Assembly (NCBI GenBank): GCA_023391635.1
Contig: JAEWAQ010000083.1
Span: 1-64,000, forward strand
Origin: Bacillota bacterium
GTDB taxonomy: Bacteria > Bacillota > Bacilli > Paenibacillales > Paenibacillaceae
Direction of reading: 5' to 3'
Length of the DNA stretch: 64,000 nucleotides
Shown: in pieces, positions 39,359 to 48,191 of the stretch
How the letters are laid out: the number at the start of each line of letters is the position of its first letter
How positions within the stretch are numbered: position 1 is the stretch's first letter
Program-made: the position numbers and the translations under genes
Notes under the pieces: generated by a model
Seen by the model: only the letters and a program-made list of their open reading frames with translations
Database searches by the model: none
Told to the model about the DNA's origin: nothing

Positions 39359-40663
39359 TTAACGAATGAGGCCCTGCGCTTCCGTCCAGACGACTTGACC
39401 GGCCACCATCGTCAGCGTTGGCCAGCCATACAGCTTCCAGCCAGTGAACGGCGTGTTGCGGCCAAGGCTCAGGAACGTCTGCGGATCGACTTCGCGCTCC
39501 TGCTCCAGGTCGATCAGCGTCAGATCCGCCGGAGCACCGACGTCCAGGGTGCCGTAAGGCAGCTTGAATACCCGGGCCGGATCGCGCGTCATTTTACTGA
39601 GAAGGAATGCCAGCGTCCAGCGGCCGGTACGCACGAATTTCGTATAGAGCAGCGGAAACGCCGTCTCGAACCCATGAATGCCGAACGGCGCCTTGGCGAG
39701 CCCTTTGGCTTTTTCCTCCGCGCTGTGAGGGGCGTGATCGGTCACGATGATATCGATCGTGCCATCCTCCAGCCCCTGGATGCATGCCTCCACATCGCGC
39801 GGCGTGCGCAGCGGAGGGTTCATTTTCCAATTCGCATCCATGGAATCGGGGATATCCTCGTCCGCGAGCACCAGATGATGCGGGCAAACTTCTCCGGTCA
39901 CGTTCACGCCTACCGATTTGCCGAGCCGAATGAGCCGCACCGACTGCTCCGTGCTGACGTGGCACACATGATAGTGGACGCCGGTCGCCTCCGCGAGCAG
40001 GATGTCGCGCCCGACATGGATCGCTTCCGACTCGTTAGGAATGCCCTTCAGCCCGTGCCGCTTGGCGAATTCGCCGTCCGTCACCGCCGCGCCCTCTACG
40101 AGCGAGTCGTCTTCGCAATGCGCGATGACCGGCAATCCGAGCGAATCGGCGAGCACCATCGCGTTCTTCATCATCTGCGCGTTCTGTACGCCGACGCCGT
40201 CATCGGTGAACCCGATCGCGCCCGCTTCCTTCAATGCGGCGAAATCCGTCAGCTCGCGGCCCAGCTCGTTCTTCGTGATCGCCGCATACGGCAACACGCG
40301 TACAACGCCTTCGGTCGCGGCTTTGTCCAGCACTGTCCGCACGACTTCCGGCGAATCGGTCACCGGCCGGGTGTTCGGCATCGGCGCGATCGTCGTGAAC
40401 CCGCCCTTCGCGGCGGACGCCGTGCCGCTGCGAATCGTCTCCTTGTATTCGAATCCGGGTTCGCGCAGATGAACGTGCATATCGATGAGCCCCGGTGATA
40501 TCAACTTCCCTCGCGCGTCGATAACCTCGCAGCCGCTCGTGTCCGGTACCGCTTCACCTTCAAGGCGTTCCGCGATAATTCCGTCCGTTATTTTCAGGTG
40601 CCATGTCTTCGTTGCGCCGGATTCGGGCTCGACTGCAGCCGCATGCAATATCCAGATCGACAT
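39359..40663 (-). CDS. pyrC: dihydroorotase (class I)
   Basis: 434 residues, the Bacillus-type class I dihydroorotase. Zinc ligands are His63 and His65 in DMHVHLREPG; further ligands are visible in VIAHCED, YHVCHVST and ITDHAPHS (as VTDHAPHS). It cyclises carbamoyl aspartate to dihydroorotate. I chose the ATG at 40663, preceded by GAAGGGGG; the in-frame ATG 12 codons earlier has no site. Only 48 bases separate it from pyrR. The gene normally between them, pyrB, is absent, although class I enzymes in many bacteria work next to the transcarbamoylase. Confidence 0.97.
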   Translation of the reverse strand: MSIWILHAAAVEPESGATKTWHLKITDGIIAERLEGEAVPDTSGCEVIDARGKLISPGLIDMHVHLREPGFEYKETIRSGTASAAKGGFTTIAPMPNTRPVTDSPEVVRTVLDKAATEGVVRVLPYAAITKNELGRELTDFAALKEAGAIGFTDDGVGVQNAQMMKNAMVLADSLGLPVIAHCEDDSLVEGAAVTDGEFAKRHGLKGIPNESEAIHVGRDILLAEATGVHYHVCHVSTEQSVRLIRLGKSVGVNVTGEVCPHHLVLADEDIPDSMDANWKMNPPLRTPRDVEACIQGLEDGTIDIIVTDHAPHSAEEKAKGLAKAPFGIHGFETAFPLLYTKFVRTGRWTLAFLLSKMTRDPARVFKLPYGTLDVGAPADLTLIDLEQEREVDPQTFLSLGRNTPFTGWKLYGWPTLTMVAGQVVWTEAQGLIR

Positions 40664-40711
40664 TCGGAATTCGTCCCCCTTCGCTGCATATTCATTCAAT
40701 TAATTGTATAA

Positions 40712-41293
40712 CTATTCATGCCGATTGTCATCATCCGGATGCAGAATTTGCACGACATCTTCCTTGTCGATCTCTGTCAAAGAGACCCGAATTTGCTCCT
40801 GCCTGGAAGTCGGCACGTTCTTCCCTACGTAATCCGGTCGGATCGGCAACTCCCGATGGCCGCGGTCCACGAGAACGGCCAGTTGGATCGACTGCGGCCT
40901 TCCGTTGTCCATCAAGGCATCGAGCGCGGCTCGAATCGTTCGTCCGGTATAAAGCACGTCGTCGAACAAAATGATCCGCTTGTCCTTCGTCGAGAACGGA
41001 AATTTGCATGCTTCTCGCGCCTGCGTTTCCTTCTCCGCTCCATCGCCGCTGCCGGTCGAAGGACGATCGTCGCGATAGGGGGTGATGTCGAGTTCGCCGA
41101 CCGCGACCGGTACGCCCTCGATATCCAATATTCGTTCTGCCGCGCGCCTTGCCAAGTAGATGCCGCGCGTGCGGATGCCGACCAGTACGCAGCCTTCGAT
41201 GCCTTTATTCTTCTCGACCACTTCATGCGCAATCCGCGTCAATGCCCGTCGAATCGCGGAATCGTCCATAATCACGCGAGCATCCTGCACCAT
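40712..41293 (-). CDS. pyrR: PyrR: pyr operon attenuation protein / uracil phosphoribosyltransferase
   Basis: 193 residues. The PRPP loop is RIILFDDVLYTGRTIRAALD, and the N-terminal VIMDDSAIRRALTRIAHEVV and the C-terminal RGHRELPIRPDYVGKNVPTS are typical of PyrR. It binds UMP/UTP and the pyr leader RNA to promote termination. An insert with GSGDGAEKETQAREACK in the middle is longer than in B. subtilis PyrR (181 aa). The ATG at 41293 follows AAGGAGGG, and the longer open frame upstream is the attenuator itself. It is the first gene of the operon. Confidence 0.97.
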   Translation of the reverse strand: MVQDARVIMDDSAIRRALTRIAHEVVEKNKGIEGCVLVGIRTRGIYLARRAAERILDIEGVPVAVGELDITPYRDDRPSTGSGDGAEKETQAREACKFPFSTKDKRIILFDDVLYTGRTIRAALDALMDNGRPQSIQLAVLVDRGHRELPIRPDYVGKNVPTSRQEQIRVSLTEIDKEDVVQILHPDDDNRHE

Positions 41294-41335
41294 CGTTCCC
41301 TCCTTGCAGATGAACGTCATTCCGACCGGCACGCA

Positions 41336-41510
41336 ATAAACCCCCTTGCGCAAGACGCAAGGGGGTTCGGCAGTTAACTTGATGACCTCTATTCGACAAG
41401 AGCTCGGATTATCCGCGCAATGATATGCGCACTGCGTGCGGACATTCGACACTCTGCACAGAGGATCGCTGCGTCACCTTGCCAGTCTCACGGGACTGAA
41501 TTAAAGGTAC
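41336..41510 (-). promoter_or_regulatory. PyrR-dependent attenuator in the pyr leader
   Basis: On the minus strand the leader contains a PyrR-binding hairpin, CAGTCCCGTGAGACTG (41483-41498) followed by GCAAGG, which fits the known binding loop (AGTCC...GAGA...ACT). About 115 bases on there is a terminator with stem AACCCCCTTGCG/CGCAAGGGGGTT (41339-41366) followed by TATT. When PyrR-UMP holds the first hairpin, the terminator can form; otherwise an antiterminator would span the two. The gene start is 43 bases after the terminator. Confidence 0.85.
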
Positions 41511-41570
41511 CGATTCATTGTTACGATTATCCCACTTCAGCCGAAGCATGTCAACTAAGAAAAACGGCTC

Positions 41571-41592
41571 CACCGTCCTTTAAAGGACGGTG
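41571..41592 (-). terminator. terminator-like hairpin after rluD
   Basis: A perfect palindrome CACCGTCCTTTAAAGGACGGTG, 18 bases after the rluD stop, followed on the minus strand by GAGCCGTTTTTC. Confidence 0.7.
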
Positions 41593-41609
41593 TCGTTATT
41601 CGAACAATA

Positions 41610-42629
41610 TCATCGCGACCGCAAAATGTGGAGCGCCTCCACCATGTCCGCCGGCAATGGCGCTGTGAAATCCATCTGCGCCCCCGTCCTCGGATGCGCA
41701 AATCCGAGTGTCCCCGCATGGAGCGCCTGTCCGCGCATGCCGAGCGTTCTGCCCGAACGTCCGCCATAGACGGGGTCGCCGACGAGCGGATGGCCGATAT
41801 ACTTCATATGAACGCGGATTTGATGCGTACGGCCCGTCTCGAGCTGCAATTCTGCATACGTATAGTCGCCGAACCGCTCAAGCACGGTAAAATGCGTAAC
41901 GGCATGCTTGCCGCCGCGATCCGTCACCGTGTATAGCTTGCGATCGTGCGGATCCCGCCCAAGCGGCGCGTCGATCGTCCCCCGTTCGTGAGGAATCGTC
42001 CCGTACACCAATGCGCTATATCGACGATTCACTGTATGTTCCTTCAATTGCGCAGCAAGCGACACATGGGCCAAATCATTTTTGGCCGCCATCAGCAAGC
42101 CGGAAGTATCCTTGTCGATCCGATGCACGATACCCGGCCGCATGACGCCGTTAATGCCGGACAAGTCGCGGCAGTGGTACAACAGCGCGTTTACGACCGT
42201 GCCCGAAGGATGACCGGCAGCCGGATGCACCACCATGCCCCGGGGCTTGTTGATGACGATAACGTCGCCGTCTTCGTACACGACCTCCAGCGGCAAGTTC
42301 TCCGGTCTCAGCTCCAAGGGCTCCGGTTCGGGAATCGCGACATCGACCCGATCGCCGGCCGCAACCCTTGCGTTTGCCTTGACCGGTCGGCCGTTCAGCG
42401 TTGCCGCCCCGATGCGAATCCATTCCTGCACCTGGGAGCGCGACACGGCCGGGTCCGTCAGCATGTCCGTAATGTGCTTATCCACCCGCTCTCCGGCCCG
42501 CTCTTGCGCAACTATCCAGCCATGAAACTGTTCGCCGTCTTCTTCCGCCATCGAATCGTCCATGCCATCGCCATCGCCGTTATACCGTTTGTTGTTCTTC
42601 AAGGGATTTTCCTTGTTCTCCGTTGCCAT
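41610..42629 (-). CDS. RluD-family 23S rRNA pseudouridine synthase (YlyB-like)
   Basis: 339 residues. An N-terminal S4 domain (ERVDKHITDMLTDPAVSRSQ, then VQEWIRIGAATLNG) precedes the catalytic domain with Asp in HRIDKDTSGLL and the C-terminal GRTHQIRVHMKYIGHPLVGD. The family makes pseudouridines in the H69 loop of 23S rRNA; B. subtilis YlyB is the positional equivalent. The start overlaps lspA by 50 bases and follows AGGAG at ten bases; a start at the internal ATG (22 codons later) would also be possible, since the first ~25 residues are poorly conserved and Asn/Asp-rich. Confidence 0.93.
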   Translation of the reverse strand: MATENKENPLKNNKRYNGDGDGMDDSMAEEDGEQFHGWIVAQERAGERVDKHITDMLTDPAVSRSQVQEWIRIGAATLNGRPVKANARVAAGDRVDVAIPEPEPLELRPENLPLEVVYEDGDVIVINKPRGMVVHPAAGHPSGTVVNALLYHCRDLSGINGVMRPGIVHRIDKDTSGLLMAAKNDLAHVSLAAQLKEHTVNRRYSALVYGTIPHERGTIDAPLGRDPHDRKLYTVTDRGGKHAVTHFTVLERFGDYTYAELQLETGRTHQIRVHMKYIGHPLVGDPVYGGRSGRTLGMRGQALHAGTLGFAHPRTGAQMDFTAPLPADMVEALHILRSR

Positions 42630-43116
42630 TGTCCTTATTCTCCTGTTTCATCGTCAGCAGCGAATCCAGAATGACGAGCGCAACGCCGACGCAGATGCCG
42701 GAATCCGCTACATTGAATATGGGAAACGTATAGCTTCCGAAATTGAATTGCAGAAAATCGACCACTTCCCCATATAATGCCCGATCGAGGAAGTTGCCGA
42801 CGGCGCCGCCCAAAATCAACGACAGAGCGAACATGAGCAGTCGGCTTCCGGTCCGGTACGAACGTTTGCAGTACCAGGAGATGCCCGCCACGACGATCAC
42901 CGTAACGAGCACGAAGAACCATCGCTGACCTTGCAGAATGCCGAACGCGGCGCCGCGGTTGCGGATCGAAGTCAGAAGGAAAAAGTTGCCGATAATTTCG
43001 ATCTGTTCATACAGCTTCAGGTTGTATTCGATCAACTTCTTCGTGACGTAATCCAGTAGAAATACGAAAACCGCTATCGCGTAATAGGTCCACAGCGGCC
43101 AAATGCGTCGTTGCAT
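42580..43116 (-). CDS. lspA: lipoprotein signal peptidase (signal peptidase II)
   Basis: 178 residues with four membrane helices. It cleaves the signal peptide of prolipoproteins, such as the adaptor, SBP and NagZ-like lipoproteins in this window. The catalytic Asp pair is Asp120 in GEVVDFLQF and Asp138 in FNVADSGICVG, and GAVGNFLDR is the conserved loop. It lies between the yteA-like gene and rluD, as in B. subtilis (ileS-ylyA-lspA-ylyB). Confidence 0.96.
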   Translation of the reverse strand: MQRRIWPLWTYYAIAVFVFLLDYVTKKLIEYNLKLYEQIEIIGNFFLLTSIRNRGAAFGILQGQRWFFVLVTVIVVAGISWYCKRSYRTGSRLLMFALSLILGGAVGNFLDRALYGEVVDFLQFNFGSYTFPIFNVADSGICVGVALVILDSLLTMKQENKDNGNGEQGKSLEEQQTV

Positions 43117-43302
43117 CGCGCCATTCCGCCTTTCATCATTCGCAGTGCTTCAATTCTATCATACGGACCGGGTCCCACGCACGCGATTCGCGCGAAAGAA
43201 GCAAATCAAGCCAAATTTGGCCGATCTTGAATTCGCCGTCCGCCTGTAAAATCGGCGTCCGCGGTGAAGAATACAGGCATAGCAAGAAAGGGGAGAATGC
43301 GC

Positions 43303-44046
43303 ATGAATATCCCGCTTGACGAGAACCGGATCAATCGGCTGAGGCAGCGGCTGCTCGCGGAAAAAAGCGAGATCGAAGCCAGAGTCGGCAGAAACGATCA
43401 TTATCAATTGTCCGAATCGTTTCGCGATTCCTTGGACGAACTGTCCATGAACGACAATCATCCGGGCGATCTGGGCACCGAAATGTACGAACGAAGCAAA
43501 GATAACGCGCTGCTCGAGCGGGACGCTTTTCGCTTGACGCGGGTGGAGGAAGCGCTGGCCCGTATGGAATCCGGCGAATACGGAAGGTGCAAGACGTGCG
43601 GCTCCTTCATCCCGGAGGAGCGGCTCGAGGCGATGCCGACCGCGGATCATTGCGTGGAACATGAGCCGCGGCGGGATCCGCCGGACAATCGCCCTGCGGA
43701 AGAGGAGTTCCTCACGCCCCCGTTCGGCCGAACGAGCCTGGACGAACGCGATTTTACCGGCTTCGACGGTGAGGACGCCTGGCAGAGCGTCGCCGCAGTC
43801 GGGACTTCGAGCAGTCCCGCTATGGCGGAAGATAACGAAGTGCACGATTATGACACCCTGTACATCGAAGCGGATGAAAACCAAGGGTATGTGGAGCCCA
43901 TCGAAAATTTCCTGGCGACCGATATTACCGGCAAGTACGTATCCGTCGTGCGCGGCCGAACGTATCGCCATTACATGAATGCAGGCGAAGGCGATCATCT
44001 GCTGGAGCCGGATGAATATGATAATGGGAGCTTTAGTACGGATTAA
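43303..44046 (+). CDS. yteA: YteA/DksA-type zinc-finger protein
   Basis: 247 residues. The N-terminus forms a helical hairpin (RLRQRLLAEKSEIEARVGRN), a SMNDNHPGDLGTEMYERSKD motif follows, and the TraR/DksA-type finger is CKTCGSFIPEERL...ADHCVEHE. The last metal position is His rather than Cys (C-x2-C ... C-x2-H). Homologues YteA and YlyA of B. subtilis are DksA-like; YlyA modulates sigma-G-dependent transcription in spores. The C-terminal ~110 residues are acidic and end in a low-complexity tail. The ATG at 43303 lies six bases after GGGGAGA. Its 3' end overlaps the DUF5665 gene on the other strand by 14 bases. Confidence 0.85.
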   Translation: MNIPLDENRINRLRQRLLAEKSEIEARVGRNDHYQLSESFRDSLDELSMNDNHPGDLGTEMYERSKDNALLERDAFRLTRVEEALARMESGEYGRCKTCGSFIPEERLEAMPTADHCVEHEPRRDPPDNRPAEEEFLTPPFGRTSLDERDFTGFDGEDAWQSVAAVGTSSSPAMAEDNEVHDYDTLYIEADENQGYVEPIENFLATDITGKYVSVVRGRTYRHYMNAGEGDHLLEPDEYDNGSFSTD

Positions 44047-44503
44047 TTTCCAGTTGGCGGTTTACGATTCTCACAATATCGGCAATATAATCGCCAACGA
44101 TCGGAAGATTAAGCGCGCCAAGAAGTTGCAGAATCCACACGATCGTGGCAGCGAAGAACGTGAAGCCGAGTGCGATGCCGATCCCTCTGGACAAGCCGGA
44201 GATGAAGCTCCGCCAAATGAGCAGCCACGGCCTGTGCGTCAGTTCGACGTAATCCCGCAGTTGCGCTTTATCCATATCCCTGGCCAAGCGGTCGATCCGA
44301 TCGGTTAATAACGTGATCGTTGCGTGAGATGGCGGAGATGCCGCAGATGCTTCGCCGCCGCCGGCCGTTGCTGCCGCCGAAGCGCTGCCTTCGGCAACGG
44401 CGGTTTCGTCCCGCGCCCCGTCTGTACGCTTGGCTCCCGGTCGGACGGTGATCCGGCTTCCTTTGGACAACACTTCACTTTCCTTGCCGTCTTTATGATT
44501 CAC
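44033..44503 (-). CDS. DUF5665 membrane protein
   Basis: 156 residues. The first ~65 are a Ser/Ala/Gly-rich, poorly ordered segment, and the C-terminal ~85 match DUF5665: IDRLARDMDKAQLRDYVELT, then PWLLIWRSFISGLSRGIGIA, then a membrane helix FTFFAATIVWILQLLGAL. It would be a membrane-anchored protein of unknown role. The gene is transcribed in the same direction as ileS but separated from it by a strong hairpin. It converges on yteA with a 14-base overlap of coding ends. Confidence 0.75.
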   Translation of the reverse strand: MNHKDGKESEVLSKGSRITVRPGAKRTDGARDETAVAEGSASAAATAGGGEASAASPPSHATITLLTDRIDRLARDMDKAQLRDYVELTHRPWLLIWRSFISGLSRGIGIALGFTFFAATIVWILQLLGALNLPIVGDYIADIVRIVNRQLEINPY

Positions 44504-44535
44504 GCGTCACCCGCTCCTTTCCCTCCAGTCCAACA

Positions 44536-44596
44536 AACGAGCTCCGTCTGCCCAGCCGTCCTGCGGCCGTTCTCCGGCAGACGGAGCTCGTTTTCC
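44536..44596. terminator. hairpin between ileS and the DUF5665 gene
   Basis: A long inverted repeat CGAGCTCCGTCTGCC...GGCAGACGGAGCTCG with a ~23-base loop. T runs are short on both strands, but position and stem length suit a terminator of ileS. Confidence 0.7.
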
Positions 44597-44632
44597 CTCT
44601 TCATTTATAGGTTTGTGCTACCAGGGCCGGAA

Positions 44633-47600
44633 TTATGCCCCAGTTCCTGTGACGATGCGGATTCCGATCGTACGATCGCCTGCCGCTACCGACTCCGTCT
44701 CCTCCGACTTGCCGAAGGACAATTCATTCACGAGCACGTTGTCTTTGAGAACTTGCGGGAAGGCGCGCAGCGCCGCTTCCGTCTCGGCGTCCACGTCCAG
44801 TACCAGGTCGACGTACCGCTCGATCGGCAGGTTCATCTTCTTGCGCAAATCCTGAACGGCGCGGATGACTTCGCGCACGAGCCCTTCCTGCTCGAGCTCC
44901 GGCGTGATTTCCGTGTTGAGCGCCACCGTCACGCCGCTCGACGAAGCGGACGCGAACCCGGATTTGGCTTCCTTCTCGACCAGCAGCTCCTCCAGCGGGA
45001 TTTCCAGTCGCTCGCCTTCCGGACTGGCGAACGTGAATGTGCCGCCCTGGACAACCTGCCGCGACTGCTCCGATGTGAGCGACTTCAATGCCTGCTGGAT
45101 CGGCCCGACGTTTTTGCCGTATTTTTTGCCGCCGATCTTCAGATTCAGCTTGAGCAAGAAGCTGACGAACCCGCTCTCGTCGGATACGGCCGTGATCTTC
45201 TTCACGTTTATTTCGTCCATGATGATCTCTTCATAAGCGGACAGATCGAGCGATTCGGACAGCGACACGAGCAATTCGGACAGCGGCTGGCGCGTTTTAA
45301 TGCCCGATTCGTTGCGGACGCTTCTGGCCAGTTCCACGATGGCTCTGACGGCAGCCATGTCGCGTTCGAGCGCCGGGTCCTTCGCGGCTAGATTTTCTTC
45401 CGGAAAATCCGTCAAGTGGACGCTGCCTTCGCCGCCCAAGTTGCCGTAGACATCTTCCGATATGAACGGCGCATACGGCGCGATGAGGCGCGACAGCGTG
45501 AGCAGCGTCTCGCGCAACGTCTGGTAAGCCGCGATCTTGTCGCCTGTCAGCCCGCTGCCCCAGAACCGGTCGCGCGAGCGCCGCACGTACCAGTTGGACA
45601 GCTCGTCAACGAACGTCTCGATCGCGCGCGCCGGATTCAGAAAATCGTTCGCGTCCAGCCCTTTGCGGACTTCGCCGACGACGGTGGACAGGCGGGACAG
45701 AATCCAGCGGTCGAGCTTGCTCACGGATGTCCCCGCCGGATGCTCTTCCGGCTTGTAGCCGTCGATGTCGGCGTACAGCGCATAGAACGCGTGCGTATTG
45801 ACGAGCGTGTCGATGACTTTGGATTTGGCCTCAGCCACGATCCCTTTGGAGAACCGCTTGCTGTTCCAGGGCGCGCTGTCCGCGAGCAGCGCCCAGCGGA
45901 ACGCGTCGGTTCCGAACTCGTCGATGATCTCCCAAGGATCGATGACGTTGCCTTTGGACTTGCTCATCTTCTGCCCGTTCTCGTCCAGCACGTGGCCCGT
46001 CGAGATGACCGACTTGTACGGCACCTGCCCGTTGTACAAGGTGGAGACAGCCAGCAGGCTGAAAAACCAGCCGCGCGTCTGATCGATGCCTTCGCAGATG
46101 AAATCTGCCGGATACTGCTCTTGGAACTTGCTCTCATCCCCGAACGGATGGTGGTATTGCGCGAACGGCATCGATCCGCTGTCGAACCAGACGTCGATCA
46201 CTTCGGAAGTCCGGCTCATCGCCCCGCCGCAATCGCAGCGCAGATGCACTGCGTCCACGTAAGGCTTGTGCAATTCCAGATCCGCCGGCACCTCTCCGAT
46301 TGCCCATTTTCTGAGTTCTGCATGGCTATGCGGAGTTTTCTCTTTTCCGCAGTCTTCACATACCCATACATTAAGCGGCGTGCCCCAGTACCGGTTGCGG
46401 CTGATGTTCCAATCGACCAGATCCTCCAGAAACTTGCCGAACCGGCCGTCGCGCAGATGCTCCGGGTACCAGGCAATCTTCTTGTTGTTCTCGATCAATA
46501 TATCTTTAACCGCTGTCGTGCGAATGAACCAGCTCTCCGTCGCATAATACAGCAGCGGCGTCTTGCAGCGCCAGCAGAACGGATAGCTGTGTTCGTATTT
46601 TTCCTTGTGGTACAGCAGTCCGCGGGCCGTCAAGTTCTTGACGATATCCAGATCGCAGTCCTTGACGAAACGTCCGGCGAAATCGGTCACCTCATCCGTG
46701 AAACGCCCGGCGTTGTTCACGACCATCAGCATCGGCAAGCCGTGCTGGCGCGCCACGCGGTTGTCGTCTTCGCCATGCGCGGGGGCGATGTGGACGATCC
46801 CCGTCCCGCTCGTGTCGCTGACGTATTCGGCATCGATGATGCGGTAGGCGCCGTCCGGATTCACATACGTGAACAGCGGCTCATAGGCGAGTCCGACCAG
46901 TTCGCGTCCGCGAACCGTGCCGACCTTCTCATATTCGCCCTTTATCACGCTGTCCGCCAGCGCCTCTGCCACGACATATGTCTCGCCGTTCTGGCGTACT
47001 CGCGCATAGGCAAGATCCGGATGCACCGCGAGGCCGACGTTGGCCGGCAGCGTCCACGGCGTCGTCGTCCAGGCGAGCACGTATTCGCCGCTGTCCTTCA
47101 AGCGAAATTTCGCCGTCGCCGTCAGATCCTTGACATCCTCGTAGCCTTGCGCCACTTCATGGGAGCTGAGCGTCGTCTGGCAATCCGGACAGTACGGACT
47201 GACCCGGTGGCCCCGGTACAGCAGCCCTTTGTCGTGAATCGTAGCCAAAATATGCCATACGCTTTCGATGTAATCGTTCTGCAACGTAATATACGGATCG
47301 TCGAGGTCCGTCCAGTAAGCGATCGCTTCCGTCAGCTCACGCCACTGCCGCTCATACTCGAACACGCTCTCCTTGCATTTCTTGATGAACGGCTCCACGC
47401 CGTATTTCTCGATCTCCTGCTTCCCCGAAATACCGAGCTGCTTCTCCACGCCGAGTTCGACCGGCAAGCCGTGCGTATCCCAGCCCGCCTTGCGAATGAC
47501 GCGGTAGCCGGACATCGTCTTGTAGCGGCTGACGAAGTCCTTGATAACGCGGCCGAGCACGTGGCCAATGTGCGGCTTGCCGTTCGCCGTCGGCGGGCCT

Positions 47601-47731
47601 TCGTAGAAGACGAAATTCGGCTTGCCATCGCGGTTCGAGATGGACCGCTTGAACGTGTCCTCCCTGTTCCATTGTTCCAGTATCCGCAGTTCGCGGGTTC
47701 TAGCTCGCTCTCTGACATCGACGCGACGCAT
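44633..47731 (-). CDS. ileS: isoleucyl-tRNA synthetase (type 2, long form)
   Basis: 1032 residues, clearly longer than the ~920-residue type 1 enzyme of B. subtilis and similar to the IleRS2 group (eukaryote-like). HIGH is at residues 54-57 in PTANGKPHIGHVLG, and KMSKSKGNVIDPWEII near residue 587 is the second class I motif. The editing domain includes LAWTTTPWTLPANVGLAVHP. Type 2 enzymes are commonly less sensitive to mupirocin (known for the group, not shown here). The start, MRRVDVRERART, follows AAAGGGTG. Transcription is controlled by the T-box leader just upstream. Confidence 0.96.
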   Translation of the reverse strand: MRRVDVRERARTRELRILEQWNREDTFKRSISNRDGKPNFVFYEGPPTANGKPHIGHVLGRVIKDFVSRYKTMSGYRVIRKAGWDTHGLPVELGVEKQLGISGKQEIEKYGVEPFIKKCKESVFEYERQWRELTEAIAYWTDLDDPYITLQNDYIESVWHILATIHDKGLLYRGHRVSPYCPDCQTTLSSHEVAQGYEDVKDLTATAKFRLKDSGEYVLAWTTTPWTLPANVGLAVHPDLAYARVRQNGETYVVAEALADSVIKGEYEKVGTVRGRELVGLAYEPLFTYVNPDGAYRIIDAEYVSDTSGTGIVHIAPAHGEDDNRVARQHGLPMLMVVNNAGRFTDEVTDFAGRFVKDCDLDIVKNLTARGLLYHKEKYEHSYPFCWRCKTPLLYYATESWFIRTTAVKDILIENNKKIAWYPEHLRDGRFGKFLEDLVDWNISRNRYWGTPLNVWVCEDCGKEKTPHSHAELRKWAIGEVPADLELHKPYVDAVHLRCDCGGAMSRTSEVIDVWFDSGSMPFAQYHHPFGDESKFQEQYPADFICEGIDQTRGWFFSLLAVSTLYNGQVPYKSVISTGHVLDENGQKMSKSKGNVIDPWEIIDEFGTDAFRWALLADSAPWNSKRFSKGIVAEAKSKVIDTLVNTHAFYALYADIDGYKPEEHPAGTSVSKLDRWILSRLSTVVGEVRKGLDANDFLNPARAIETFVDELSNWYVRRSRDRFWGSGLTGDKIAAYQTLRETLLTLSRLIAPYAPFISEDVYGNLGGEGSVHLTDFPEENLAAKDPALERDMAAVRAIVELARSVRNESGIKTRQPLSELLVSLSESLDLSAYEEIIMDEINVKKITAVSDESGFVSFLLKLNLKIGGKKYGKNVGPIQQALKSLTSEQSRQVVQGGTFTFASPEGERLEIPLEELLVEKEAKSGFASASSSGVTVALNTEITPELEQEGLVREVIRAVQDLRKKMNLPIERYVDLVLDVDAETEAALRAFPQVLKDNVLVNELSFGKSEETESVAAGDRTIGIRIVTGTGA

Positions 47732-47763
47732 CGCGCATCACCCTTTCCAATCGATTGAAATCA

Positions 47764-48062
47764 ACGCAAAAAAGCCCCGTCCCGGAAGGGACGAGGCGCG
47801 CTCGCGGTACCACCCTTGTTCCGCGGGTTCAAGTCATCTTGAGCAAGACGGCCGAACCGCGACACTTAGCTGCCGACCGTAGTCAGCTTGCCCGAATAAC
47901 GGCGGGCTTCCGGCAACATCTACTGATCGACGATGGCTATATGCCGCGCCGCGTTCGATGCGCATCTCGGGGACGATATTCAGCCGAATCCGAACATTGG
48001 CTCGCACCAACCGCCAACTCTCTGCAGTTCGCGTCATTCCGCCTACTGGTTCCCGTCATCGA
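47764..48062 (-). promoter_or_regulatory. T-box riboswitch of ileS (Ile specifier)
   Basis: The minus-strand leader has the stem I signals GAGAGTTGGCGGTTGGTGCGA and a specifier region TGAATATCGTC, with ATC (Ile) at 47975-47977. The T-box core GGTGGTACCGCG follows (47806 region), then a terminator with stem GCCTCGTCCC/GGGACGGGGC followed by six T (47768-47799). Uncharged tRNA-Ile would pair with the specifier and with the T-box bulge, preventing termination. It lies 33 bases before the ileS ATG. Confidence 0.93.
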
Positions 48063-48145
48063 TGTTGCAATCTTATTATCTATTTATACGATCATGGGAG
48101 GGATTTGTCAAATGGTCTGTCTGTGTTGTTCCCACCAATTTACTG

Positions 48146-48172
48146 CAAAAAAGGCCGCCCGGCGGACAGCCT
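48146..48172 (-). terminator. terminator of the divIVA-side operon
   Basis: Minus strand GGCTGTCCGCCGGGCGGCC followed by six T, 20 bases after the divIVA stop. Confidence 0.8.
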
Positions 48173-48191
48173 CTCGTTCGTTCCCGATGAA

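Noticed and set aside
45416..47758. Long plus-strand open frame opposite ileS
   Set aside because: Antisense shadow of ileS caused by high GC in the third codon position.
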